Positions 19,302 through 27,544 of a stretch of 64,000 nt of DNA are shown here, piece after piece. The notes under the pieces were generated by a model. That model saw only the letters and a list, made by a program, of their open reading frames with translations, ran no database searches and had not been told where the DNA came from. The stretch is from Streptomyces sp. NA02950 (GTDB lineage Bacteria > Actinomycetota > Actinomycetes > Streptomycetales > Streptomycetaceae). A program made the translations under genes and the position numbers. The stretch spans positions 6,073,001 through 6,137,000 of the forward strand of contig NZ_CP054916.1 in assembly GCF_013364155.1 (NCBI RefSeq). Direction: 5' to 3'. The number at the start of each line of letters is the position of its first letter. Position 1 is the stretch's first letter.

Positions 19302-20804
19302 ATGAAGACCGTCAACCACTGGATCGGCGGCAAGGCCGTCGAGGGCGCGACCGGTCGCTTCGGTCCGGTCTACAACCCCGCCACCGGCGCCCAGGACACT
19401 CAGGTCGCCCTGGCCTCCGTGGACGAGGTCGACGCGGCGGTGGCCGCGGCGAAGGAGGCGTTCCGCTCCTGGGGCGAGGTGTCCCTGGCCAAGCGGACCG
19501 CGATCCTGTTCACGTTCCGGGAGCTGGTCGTCGCCCACCGCGACGAGATCGCCGAGCTGATCACCGCTGAGCACGGCAAGGTGCACTCCGACGCGCTGGG
19601 CGAGGTGGCCCGCGGTCTGGAGATCGTCGAGCTGGCCTGTTCGATCGCCGAGAAGCTCAAGGGCGAGCTGTCCACCCAGGTCTCCACCGGGGTCGACGTC
19701 TCCTCGATCCGCCAGCCGCTCGGTGTGGTCGCGGGCATCACCCCGTTCAACTTCCCGGCCATGGTGCCGATGTGGATGTTCCCGGTGGCCATCGCCTGCG
19801 GCAACACCTTCGTCCTCAAGCCCAGCGAGAAGGACCCCTCGGCCGCCGTACGGCTGGCCGAGCTGGCCGCCGAGGCCGGGGTGCCGGAGGGTGTGCTCAA
19901 TGTCGTCCACGGCGACAAGGTGGCCGTCGACCGGCTGCTGGAGCACCCGGACATCGCCGCGGTCAGCTTCGTGGGCTCCACCCCGATCGCCCAGTACATC
20001 CAGTCCAAGGCCGTTGAGCACGGCAAGCGGGTGCAGGCGCTCGGCGGTGCCAAGAACCACATGCTGGTGCTGCCCGACGCCGACCTGGACTTCGCCGCGG
20101 ACAACGCCATCAACGCCGCCTACGGTTCGGCCGGTGAGCGCTGTATGGCGGTCTCGGTGGTCGTGGCGGTCGGGGACACCGGCGACGAACTGGTGAAGAA
20201 GATCGCCGACCGTGCCGCCAAGCTGCGCATCGGCCCCGGTAACGACCCGGCCTCCGAGATGGGCCCGCTCATCACCAAGGAGCACCGCGACAAGGTCGCC
20301 TCCTATGTGCGCGGGGCCGCGGCCCAGGGCGCCGAGGTGGTCGTGGACGGCACCGGTTACACGGTGGAGGGACACCCTGAATGCGCTGCCGGCTTCTTCA
20401 TCGGCGTCTCGCTGCTGGACAAGGTGCCCACCACGGCCGACGCCTACCGCGACGAGATCTTCGGCCCGGTGCTGTGCGTGGTCCGCGCCGAGACCTACGA
20501 CGAGGCCATCGAGCTGATCAACAGCTCCCGGTGGGGCAACGGCACCGCGATCTTCACCCGGGACGGCGGCGCCGCCCGTCGCTTCCAGCTCGAGGTGGAG
20601 GCGGGCATGGTCGGCGTCAATGTGCCGATCCCGGTGCCGGTGGGCTACCACTCCTTCGGCGGCTGGAAGGACTCGCTCTTCGGCGACCACCACATCTACG
20701 GCAACGACGGGGTGCACTTCTACACCCGCGGCAAGGTGGTCACCACCCGCTGGCCCGACCCCAGCGACGGCGGTATCAACCTGGGCTTCCCCAGCAACCA
20801 CTGA
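19302..20804 (+). CDS. mmsA: CoA-acylating methylmalonate/malonate-semialdehyde dehydrogenase
   Basis: A 500-residue aldehyde dehydrogenase of the MmsA/IolA type. It has the NAD-binding FVGSTPIAQYIQSKA, and the catalytic Cys in the MmsA motif YGSAGERCMAVS, where other ALDHs have a Glu/Cys pair. It converts malonate semialdehyde to acetyl-CoA and CO2 with NAD+ and CoA, closing the inositol route; it can also serve valine breakdown. The ATG at 19302 follows GAGAGAAAGG. It is the last gene of the iol unit and is followed by a strong terminator. Confidence 0.95.
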   Translation: MKTVNHWIGGKAVEGATGRFGPVYNPATGAQDTQVALASVDEVDAAVAAAKEAFRSWGEVSLAKRTAILFTFRELVVAHRDEIAELITAEHGKVHSDALGEVARGLEIVELACSIAEKLKGELSTQVSTGVDVSSIRQPLGVVAGITPFNFPAMVPMWMFPVAIACGNTFVLKPSEKDPSAAVRLAELAAEAGVPEGVLNVVHGDKVAVDRLLEHPDIAAVSFVGSTPIAQYIQSKAVEHGKRVQALGGAKNHMLVLPDADLDFAADNAINAAYGSAGERCMAVSVVVAVGDTGDELVKKIADRAAKLRIGPGNDPASEMGPLITKEHRDKVASYVRGAAAQGAEVVVDGTGYTVEGHPECAAGFFIGVSLLDKVPTTADAYRDEIFGPVLCVVRAETYDEAIELINSSRWGNGTAIFTRDGGAARRFQLEVEAGMVGVNVPIPVPVGYHSFGGWKDSLFGDHHIYGNDGVHFYTRGKVVTTRWPDPSDGGINLGFPSNH

Positions 20805-20847
20805 GGCGTATGTGACTCCTGATTCGCACGTCTGAGTGGTTTGGCTT

Positions 20848-20880
20848 CCCCCTGCCGGATCCTGTCCGGCAGGGGGTTTC
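20848..20880 (+). terminator. Intrinsic terminator of the iol operon
   Basis: A perfect 12-bp stem (CCCCCTGCCGGA / TCCGGCAGGGGG) with a 5-nt loop is followed by TTT, 43 bp after the mmsA stop codon. Confidence 0.85.
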
Positions 20881-20944
20881 GCGTTCGTGGAGGAGCGGGA
20901 ATCCAGGCCCCGGAAGCACAGGCAGACGGGGGAACGGGGAAGGC

Positions 20945-23638
20945 ATGCCCGGGGTCATGGCTGGGTTCATGGAGGGGGAAGGGGCCGAGGAGTTCATCGA
21001 GGCGTTCAAGGACGCCGTGGTGCCCCGGGACCGGAAGGCCAAGGCGCGGGATCTGCTGCCACCCGTGCTGCTGCTGACCGAGGGCGAGCGGGCGGCGGCC
21101 CACGCCCACCGGACGATGCGGGGGCTGCGCCGGATCCTCTCTCCCGACGGCGCCAAGCGCGTGCCGTACGCGGCGCTGGACGCCGAGGGGATCCGCGAGG
21201 CCGCGGGGCGCCCGCTGACCCTGGACCTCGGCAAGGAGCTGTGCGTCGATGTGCCCCGCCGCACCGGCGGCCTGCGGCTCACGGACTTCTGGCTGATGCG
21301 GGACATCGTCGAGCGGGCGCTGGACCCGGAAGCCCCCGAGCCGGACGGCAGCGCGCTGCGCGACCACTGCTACGCACAGCGCCTCGAACGAGGGCCGCTG
21401 CTGCGGGCGTTATGGACGCTCGGCGGTGAGACCGGCGAGCCCGGCACCGCGGGGCCGGGCTGGTTCGCGGAGCTGCGCCGGCTGCTGGCGCGTCCCCTGT
21501 TCCAGCTGCTGCCGCGCTGGTGGTGGGGGCGGCGCCGGACCCGTCGGCTGCTGCGCTCCCCCCGGCACGGCTGGTACGCCGACTGGCGGCGGATCAGACA
21601 CGGCCGGACCGCCGAGGAGTTCTTCGAGAACGCGGCCCGGCTGCTGCGCGCCGAGCGCGGCCGGGACCGGGAGGCGGTGACCGGCCGGTTCGAGGAGCTG
21701 CTGCTGCACGCGCTGCTGGCGGATCTGCGGCACGCCGCGCGGCCGGGCCGGATCTCGCCGTGGCGCCGTAGGCGGCGGACCCGGTGCGTCCTGCTGCTGG
21801 AGCTGCCGGGGGACGGCGCCGGTGCGGCGGCCGGGCAGCGCTTCCTGGAGCGGTACGGGGCCGCCGCCCGGGACACCCGGTGCGCCGCGGTCGTGGTGGT
21901 GGCCGTGGGCCGGGCGGGCGGGGCCGCCGAGGAGGAGCGCGGAGGGCTGGGCCGGGTCGCCGCCCGGCTGCGCGGCGCGAGCGGGATGCCGTCGCGTGCG
22001 CCGCGGCCGCTGCGGGCCGTGCTGCCCGAGCCCGTACCGGAGCCGGAGGGGCTGGACCTCGACCCGGTCGCGCCGCACACCTTCCGGTTCGGCCCGGTCA
22101 CCGAACTGACCCTCCTCGGGACCCTGGTGGCGGCCCTGTTGAGCGTTCCGGGCGCCTGGCTGGTCGACCGGGCCACGGACGAGCCGGACCGGCGCTGTCT
22201 GGGCGGGGCGTCCAGCGAGGTCGTCGCCGGCCGGCCCGAGCTGAGCACGGACCCGCCCCGGAAGCAGTACGAGGACGCCCTGCGGCTGATCCGCAAGGAG
22301 AACGCGCGGGTGGACCGCGAGGTCAGGGCGCACGGCGGCACCGCCCGCACGGTGGTGCACATCGGTTCGGACGTGGCCGCCGACCAGGGCGGGCAGCGCT
22401 ACAACGCGGCCGTGCCCGAGCTGCGCGGTATGGCGCTGGCCCAGCGCGCGCTGAACAACGAGGCGGGCAACGACTCCCAGAAGGTGTGGCTGCGTGTCGA
22501 CAGCCGTAACGCGGGCGACGAATTCGCGGACGCGCCGCGGGTGGCCCGTCAGGTCGCCGAGGACGCCCATCACAAGGGCTCCGGCATCATCGGCGCCGTG
22601 GGCTTCTCCAAGAGCCTGAAGCAGACCCAGGAGGCCGTGCGCGTCCTGGGCGGGGCGCAGATCCCCGTCGTGGGCACCACGGCCACGGCGGATCTGATGC
22701 GGGTGGACGGGTACTACCGCCGGGTGGCGCCCACCAACAGCCGCGAGACCGCGATCGAGGCCGACTTCGCCCGCCGCGGCAACATCATCGACGACGGCAC
22801 CGGGGCGTGTTCCCCGGCCCGTGCCGCCGTGGTCGTCAAGGACCCCCGGGATCTGTACAGCGATGAGCTGGGGACGCTGTTCGCCGAGCGGTTCGGCGCC
22901 CGGCCGTACACCCTGGAGTACACCCCCGGCGGCCGGGCCGGCGGTCTCGCCCAGGAGCCGGGGGACGACCGTGTCGTCCGCAAGGACAGCATCGGCGATC
23001 TGGCCGACGCGGTGTGCGAGCACATCACCGACAACCCCCGCACGGTCGTCTACTGGGCCTCCCGCGCCCTCCAGTTCAGCGCGTTCCTCGACGACTTCGG
23101 GGACAACACCGCGTGCGAGGGCAGAAGGCTGACGGTGCTCGGCGGCAATGACCTCACCACCGCCGCCCTCGCCGGTGAGTACGCGGACCTGCCCTGGCTG
23201 CGGCTCTACCACACGGTCCATGTGCTGCCCGCGGGCCATCCCCGGCTCAGCGATGTCGCCAAGAAGTTCAACGCCGACTACGCCAGGCGCTTCGGCCCCC
23301 ATGACCTGTGGCGCGACGACGGACGGGCCGCCCTGGCCCATGACGCGATGCAGTTGATGGCCGAGGCGGCCAACCGGGCCTACCGCAGCACCGGGGACGT
23401 GGAGCGCTCCAATGTGCAGATCGGCCTCGACAACGGCATCCGGAAACAGGGAGCCGGTGGCTATCTGGACATCGGGCGGCACCGCTCGGTGCCCCGGGAC
23501 AAACCGGTGGTGATCCTGCATCACACCGACCAGGGCTCGGAGCCCGTCCTGTACTGCGGAGCCTTCACCCAGAACCCGGCGGGGCGGATCACCCGCTGGG
23601 GGCCGCACGGGGAGTTCTCCTGTCCGAGGGACAGCTGA
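20945..23638 (+). CDS. Large membrane-anchored protein with C-terminal type I periplasmic-binding domain
   Basis: An 897-residue protein. Residues 1 to about 385 form an Arg-rich, presumably cytoplasmic region with no motif I recognise; I see no Walker A. One membrane segment follows at about 388-406 (LTLLGTLVAALLSVPGAWLV). The external part from about 440 resembles Leu/Ile/Val-binding (type I) solute receptors (HIGSDVAADQGGQRYNAAVP, later GAVGFSKSLKQTQEAV and PVVGTTATADLMRVDGYYRR). There is no signal peptide, permease or ATPase nearby, so it looks like a single-pass sensor rather than a transport component. It is monocistronic after the iol terminator; GGGAAGG precedes the ATG. Confidence 0.8.
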   Translation: MPGVMAGFMEGEGAEEFIEAFKDAVVPRDRKAKARDLLPPVLLLTEGERAAAHAHRTMRGLRRILSPDGAKRVPYAALDAEGIREAAGRPLTLDLGKELCVDVPRRTGGLRLTDFWLMRDIVERALDPEAPEPDGSALRDHCYAQRLERGPLLRALWTLGGETGEPGTAGPGWFAELRRLLARPLFQLLPRWWWGRRRTRRLLRSPRHGWYADWRRIRHGRTAEEFFENAARLLRAERGRDREAVTGRFEELLLHALLADLRHAARPGRISPWRRRRRTRCVLLLELPGDGAGAAAGQRFLERYGAAARDTRCAAVVVVAVGRAGGAAEEERGGLGRVAARLRGASGMPSRAPRPLRAVLPEPVPEPEGLDLDPVAPHTFRFGPVTELTLLGTLVAALLSVPGAWLVDRATDEPDRRCLGGASSEVVAGRPELSTDPPRKQYEDALRLIRKENARVDREVRAHGGTARTVVHIGSDVAADQGGQRYNAAVPELRGMALAQRALNNEAGNDSQKVWLRVDSRNAGDEFADAPRVARQVAEDAHHKGSGIIGAVGFSKSLKQTQEAVRVLGGAQIPVVGTTATADLMRVDGYYRRVAPTNSRETAIEADFARRGNIIDDGTGACSPARAAVVVKDPRDLYSDELGTLFAERFGARPYTLEYTPGGRAGGLAQEPGDDRVVRKDSIGDLADAVCEHITDNPRTVVYWASRALQFSAFLDDFGDNTACEGRRLTVLGGNDLTTAALAGEYADLPWLRLYHTVHVLPAGHPRLSDVAKKFNADYARRFGPHDLWRDDGRAALAHDAMQLMAEAANRAYRSTGDVERSNVQIGLDNGIRKQGAGGYLDIGRHRSVPRDKPVVILHHTDQGSEPVLYCGAFTQNPAGRITRWGPHGEFSCPRDS

Positions 23639-23719
23639 TGCAACCATCGGAAGGGTTGGCAGGTCTTCTTGAATGTTCGCCCGAATAATGGGCGCACGAC
23701 CTACTCAGGGGGATTCATC

Positions 23720-24181
23720 ATGCTTCGTCTGCTTCGTTCCTCGGTGGTGACCGCCGGCTGCACGGCCGCGCTCGGTCTCGGACTCGTTCTCGCCGCGGGC
23801 GCGCCCGCCTCCGCGCACACACCCAGAACGGACCCCAACGGCCGCTACACCGCCGAGGAGATCCACCACTTCCTGGAGGGCTTCTACGGCAACCACGGCC
23901 CGCGCCCCTGGGAGCGGGAGCACCTGGTCTCCGACCAGCTGAAGGAGAAGGCCGACCAGAACCCCGGTTACGACGTACTGCTGTGCGCGCAGAACACCCC
24001 GAAGCGCATCGACGTCGGCGAGGTGACGACGGCGCAGTCCGCGCGGGTCGGCTGGGCGACGGTCACCACCCACTGGCGGGGCCGCCCCGCCACCACGTCG
24101 TCGTTCACCGCCTATGTCGACCTCGACGGCAGCCGCCCGATGCGGCTGCTCGACGTGGACTGCGGTACGCCCGGGGGCTGA
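23720..24181 (+). CDS. Small secreted protein, function unknown
   Basis: A 153-residue protein with a clear Sec signal peptide: a short Arg-containing start, the hydrophobic run AALGLGLVLAAGA, and an ASA-type cleavage region before HTPRTDPNG. The mature part of about 115 residues is acidic/polar, with two Cys (LLCAQ and VDCGT) that could form a disulfide outside the cell. GGGGG precedes the ATG at 23720; the longer frame from 23669 would hide the signal. I do not recognise the family. It probably has its own promoter. Confidence 0.8.
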   Translation: MLRLLRSSVVTAGCTAALGLGLVLAAGAPASAHTPRTDPNGRYTAEEIHHFLEGFYGNHGPRPWEREHLVSDQLKEKADQNPGYDVLLCAQNTPKRIDVGEVTTAQSARVGWATVTTHWRGRPATTSSFTAYVDLDGSRPMRLLDVDCGTPGG

Positions 24182-24254
24182 CCGGGCCCGGCCGGGCGAA
24201 CCGGCGGGCCCCGGCGGGTTCGGTTCCGCCGGACCCGGGCCGTAGTCTCACCGT

Positions 24255-26336
24255 ATGACCTGGTCACGCGCGCTGAAGGAGACCGCGCGCGACGGGCTGT
24301 CCATCGAGCGCGCCCGGCTGGAGCCGCTGGTCGCGCTGCGCGGTGCGTGCGGGGTGGCGATCGTCGTCGGGCTGACCCTGTGGCTGGGGTCGCCGACGCT
24401 CGCGGTCTCCTCGGCGTTCGGCGCGTTCTCCGCCGGGATCGCCACCTTCCAGCGCAGCTGGCGCCCGCGCCCCGCACTGGCCCTGGCCGCCGCGGGCGGT
24501 CTCGCGGTGAGCACCTTCCTGGGTTATCTGGCCGCCGCTCACACCGCCACCTTCGTTGTCATGCTCGCCGTCTGGACGCTGCTGACGGGGATGGCGTGGG
24601 CGGTCGGCCCGGTCTCCGGACTGGTCGCGACCCAGATGGTCGCCGTGATGCTGGTGACCGTCACCCTGCCCACCTCGCTGCTGGGCGCCCTGGAGCACGC
24701 CGCGCTGATCGGCCTCGGCGGGGTCGTCCAGGCCGCGCTGATCGTGCTGTTCCCGGTGCGGCCGTGGGGCGTCCAGCGGGACGCGCTGGCCGACGCGCTC
24801 GCCGCCGTCGCCGACTACGCCCGGCGGCTGCGCCACGACCCGGTGGCGCCCTTCGACCCCACCCCGCTGATGGACGCCCGCAGCGCCGCGGAGCTGACGC
24901 CCCGCCAGGCCCGGCGGCGGCCGCGCCAGCTGCGCGGCTACCGGCTGCTGGCCGAGCGGATCCGGCCGGTGCTGGCCTCGCTCGCCGATCCGGTGGTCGG
25001 CGCCGCGGCCGAGGGCCCCGAACGCGACCGCGCGCGTGAACTGCTCGGCGCCACCGCCACCGTGCTGGACGCCGTGGCCCACGCCATCCGCAAGGGCGTA
25101 GCGGTGCGGCTGCCGCCGGAGGCCATGGCGGTGCTGGAGGTGCCCCCGACCGGTCCGAAGCTGGACGGCGCCGCCCGCCGCGCCGCACTGCGGCTCATGG
25201 CGCTGGTGAACGACGTGGTGGAGTCCTCGGACGAACCGGTCCGGACGGTGAGCGCCGCGGGCGGCCGGGACCGCCGCTATCTGCCGCGCCCCACACCCGT
25301 CGGCACGGTGCGGGTGGTCTGGCACGCCCTGCGCCGGGAGACCCGCTGGTCCTCGCCCGTCTCCCGGCACGCGGTACGGGTCTCCGTGGTCGCCGCGGGC
25401 GGCTATCTGCTGAGCAGCGCACTACCTTGGGGCCATGGCTACTGGGCGCCGCTGACCTCGGTGATGGTGCTGCGGCCGGACTTCGGCCAGACCTTCTCCC
25501 GCGGGGTCGCCCGCTTCACCGGAACGCTGGTGGGGGTGCTGGTCGCCGGGGTGGTGGTGGCGCTGGCCGACCCCGCCCCCTGGGTGAGCGCGCTGCTGGC
25601 GGTGGGCTCCGTCGGCTCGCTGTATCTGCTGATGCGCACCGGTTTCATCGTGGCCTCCGCGTGTATCGGCGCCTACGTCGTCTTTCTGCTCGGCATCGCG
25701 GGCGCGGCCCTGGGGCAGACGGTGCAGGCGCGGGTGGCGCTGACGCTGCTGGGCGGGGTGCTGGCGATGGCCGCGTACGTGGTCTTCCCGGCCTGGGAGA
25801 CACCGCTGCTGCGGGACCGGCTGGCGGAGTGGCTCACCGCCAACGGCCGTTACGCCACCGCCGTGTTCGACGCCCATGCCCGCCCCGCCGACCGCCGTCC
25901 CCGTCAGGTGCGCGAGGCGCTGCTGGACGCGCGGGCGGCGCGGGCCGCCTGGGAGCAGTTGGAGGCGCGGGCCCAGCGGGAGCCGGTGCGCCATCGCGGG
26001 CTGTCCCGGCGCGCGGCGCGGGAGGCGCAGACGGCGCTGTCCACCACCGGGCGGGTCACCATGCTGCTGGAGGCGCACCTTCCGGACCGTGCCGCGCCGG
26101 CGTCCGCGGAGGCCGGGGAGTTCGCCGCGGCGCTGCGCACGGTGGTGCCGGAGGCCGCCGCCGCGGTACGGGAGCGGCGGCCGCTGGACTGGGCACCGCT
26201 GCGGGAGGTGCTGGAGCGCTGGCAGCGGCGGGCCGGGGACCGGCCCGGGGTGGGGGTGCGCGGCGCCGAACTGCTGGTGGAGGCGCTGGAGGAGCTCGCG
26301 GAGGCGCTGGTGGTGGCCAAGCCGGGCGGCGGCTAG
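24255..26336 (+). CDS. FUSC-family membrane protein (aromatic acid exporter-like)
   Basis: A 693-residue protein with the two-block layout of FUSC/YccS proteins. A cluster of hydrophobic helices lies at about residues 30-170, a long cytoplasmic stretch follows, and a second cluster starts near residue 375 (GHGYWAPLTSVMVLRPDFGQTFSRG, the FUSC hallmark) and is followed by a charged C-terminus. Relatives export fusaric acid, p-hydroxybenzoate or related aromatics. TAGTCT lies exactly 6 nt before the ATG with no Shine-Dalgarno, which suggests a leaderless mRNA. The stop overlaps that of the convergent TetR gene by 4 bp. Confidence 0.87.
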   Translation: MTWSRALKETARDGLSIERARLEPLVALRGACGVAIVVGLTLWLGSPTLAVSSAFGAFSAGIATFQRSWRPRPALALAAAGGLAVSTFLGYLAAAHTATFVVMLAVWTLLTGMAWAVGPVSGLVATQMVAVMLVTVTLPTSLLGALEHAALIGLGGVVQAALIVLFPVRPWGVQRDALADALAAVADYARRLRHDPVAPFDPTPLMDARSAAELTPRQARRRPRQLRGYRLLAERIRPVLASLADPVVGAAAEGPERDRARELLGATATVLDAVAHAIRKGVAVRLPPEAMAVLEVPPTGPKLDGAARRAALRLMALVNDVVESSDEPVRTVSAAGGRDRRYLPRPTPVGTVRVVWHALRRETRWSSPVSRHAVRVSVVAAGGYLLSSALPWGHGYWAPLTSVMVLRPDFGQTFSRGVARFTGTLVGVLVAGVVVALADPAPWVSALLAVGSVGSLYLLMRTGFIVASACIGAYVVFLLGIAGAALGQTVQARVALTLLGGVLAMAAYVVFPAWETPLLRDRLAEWLTANGRYATAVFDAHARPADRRPRQVREALLDARAARAAWEQLEARAQREPVRHRGLSRRAAREAQTALSTTGRVTMLLEAHLPDRAAPASAEAGEFAAALRTVVPEAAAAVRERRPLDWAPLREVLERWQRRAGDRPGVGVRGAELLVEALEELAEALVVAKPGGG

Positions 26337-26938
26337 GCCGAAGCGCCGAACAGCCGCTCGAGGTGCAGATCGATCAGCCCCATGGCCTCCTCGGGGGTGT
26401 GCAGCTCCAGCAGGGTGTGTCCGGTGACCCCCTCGACCAGGGCCATCAGCAGGGACGCTTCGCGCTCGGGGTCCAGACCGGCGGCCACCTCGCCCCGTTC
26501 GACGCCCCGTTCCACCTGTCCGGCGAAGAAGGCGCGCAGCGCGCGGGCGCCCTCCCGGGCGTGGGCCCGCGGCGCCTCGTCGTGCAGGGCCCTGACGAAG
26601 TAGGCGATCTGCACCAGATTGCCGATCCGGCTGTTCTCGTCCAGCGGCAGGATCTCGGCGAGTGTTTCGCGCAGCACGGTGCGCGGGGTCGGCTCACCGG
26701 GCAGCGCCTCGATCCGGGCGCGGATCCGCCGCTCGGCGAGCTGTCCGATGTGCTCGAGCGCGAAGCCCAGCATCTCGTCCTTGCGGGTGAAGTAGTGCTG
26801 TAGCTGACCGAGCGAGATCCCCGCCTCGGCGGCGACATCGCGCAGGCTCGCGCCCTCCAGCCCACGTGCGGCCGCGATCCGCCACAGCGCCTCGGCGATC
26901 AGCTTCCGCCGCTCTTCGTGGTCCACCCGTCTGGGCAC
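26333..26938 (-). CDS. TetR-family transcriptional regulator
   Basis: A 201-residue regulator beginning RRVDHEERRKLIAEA, with the HTH in RDVAAEAGISLGQLQHYFTR, and a C-terminal region like the BetI/TetR_C_6 type (LLMALVEGVTGHTLLE). GTG 26938 was chosen because GGAAGG lies 8 nt upstream; another GTG at 26977 would put coding sequence into the operator-like inverted repeat. It is convergent with the FUSC gene and divergent from the PH-domain pair, which it may control along with itself. Confidence 0.88.
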   Translation of the reverse strand: MPRRVDHEERRKLIAEALWRIAAARGLEGASLRDVAAEAGISLGQLQHYFTRKDEMLGFALEHIGQLAERRIRARIEALPGEPTPRTVLRETLAEILPLDENSRIGNLVQIAYFVRALHDEAPRAHAREGARALRAFFAGQVERGVERGEVAAGLDPEREASLLMALVEGVTGHTLLELHTPEEAMGLIDLHLERLFGASA

Positions 26939-26969
26939 CCCGTGGTCCTTCCGGCTCGGACGGTTTTGG

Positions 26970-27018
26970 CAAGTCACTTGTATGGCTATAGTGGCACCCG
27001 TTCAATACAGCTGACTTG
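26970..27018. promoter_or_regulatory. Inverted repeat between TetR gene and PH-domain genes
   Basis: CAAGTCACTTGTA (26970-26982) and TACAGCTGACTTG (27006-27018) are inverted copies matching at 11 of 13 positions. They flank a TATGGCTATAGT-like promoter core in the divergent region. This is the likely operator of the TetR protein encoded at 26333-26938. Confidence 0.65.
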
Positions 27019-27040
27019 AAAAAGTTTACGGGGAACCGCG

Positions 27041-27544
27041 ATGCCCGAACTCAAGGCCCCACGCCACCGAGTCGACCCACGAGCCCGCCGCTGGTGGACC
27101 GTACAGGCCCTGCTCGTCTTCAGCGGCCCGGCGCTGCTCACCGCACTGGCCCTGGCCGTCCTCTCGCTGCTCTTCTTCCCCGGCGCGCTGCCCTGGCTCG
27201 GCCCGCTGCTGCTGGCCGTCCTGGTACTGCCCGGCCTCGGCTATCTGTGGTTCATGCCGAAGTGGCGGTACGCGGTGCACGCCTGGGAGCTGGGGGAGCG
27301 CGCCGTCTACGCGTCGAGCGGCTGGTTCTGGCGCACCCGACGGATCGCCCCGCTCTCCCGCGTGCAGACCGTGGACACCGTACGCGGCCCGGTCCAGCGG
27401 GCGTTCGGGCTGGCCACCGTCACCGTCACCACCGCCTCCACCGCGGGCGACATCCGGATCGCGGGTCTGTCCGACGTTGACGCCGAGGAGCTCTCGCGCC
27501 GTATCGGCGAGGCCGCCCAGCTGGTGCCCGGTGATGCCGCGTGA
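27041..27544 (+). CDS. PH domain-containing membrane protein (YdbS-like)
   Basis: A 167-residue protein with two N-terminal membrane helices (about 27-50 and 55-75), followed by a bacterial PH domain of the DUF304/bPH2 type (WFWRTRRIAPLSRVQTVDTV, then VTVTTASTAGDIRIAGL). It overlaps the next gene by 4 bp (GTGA at 27541). Such paired YdbS/YdbT proteins are membrane proteins; in Bacillus they are linked to amyloliquecidin resistance. The role here is unknown. Confidence 0.87.
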   Translation: MPELKAPRHRVDPRARRWWTVQALLVFSGPALLTALALAVLSLLFFPGALPWLGPLLLAVLVLPGLGYLWFMPKWRYAVHAWELGERAVYASSGWFWRTRRIAPLSRVQTVDTVRGPVQRAFGLATVTVTTASTAGDIRIAGLSDVDAEELSRRIGEAAQLVPGDAA

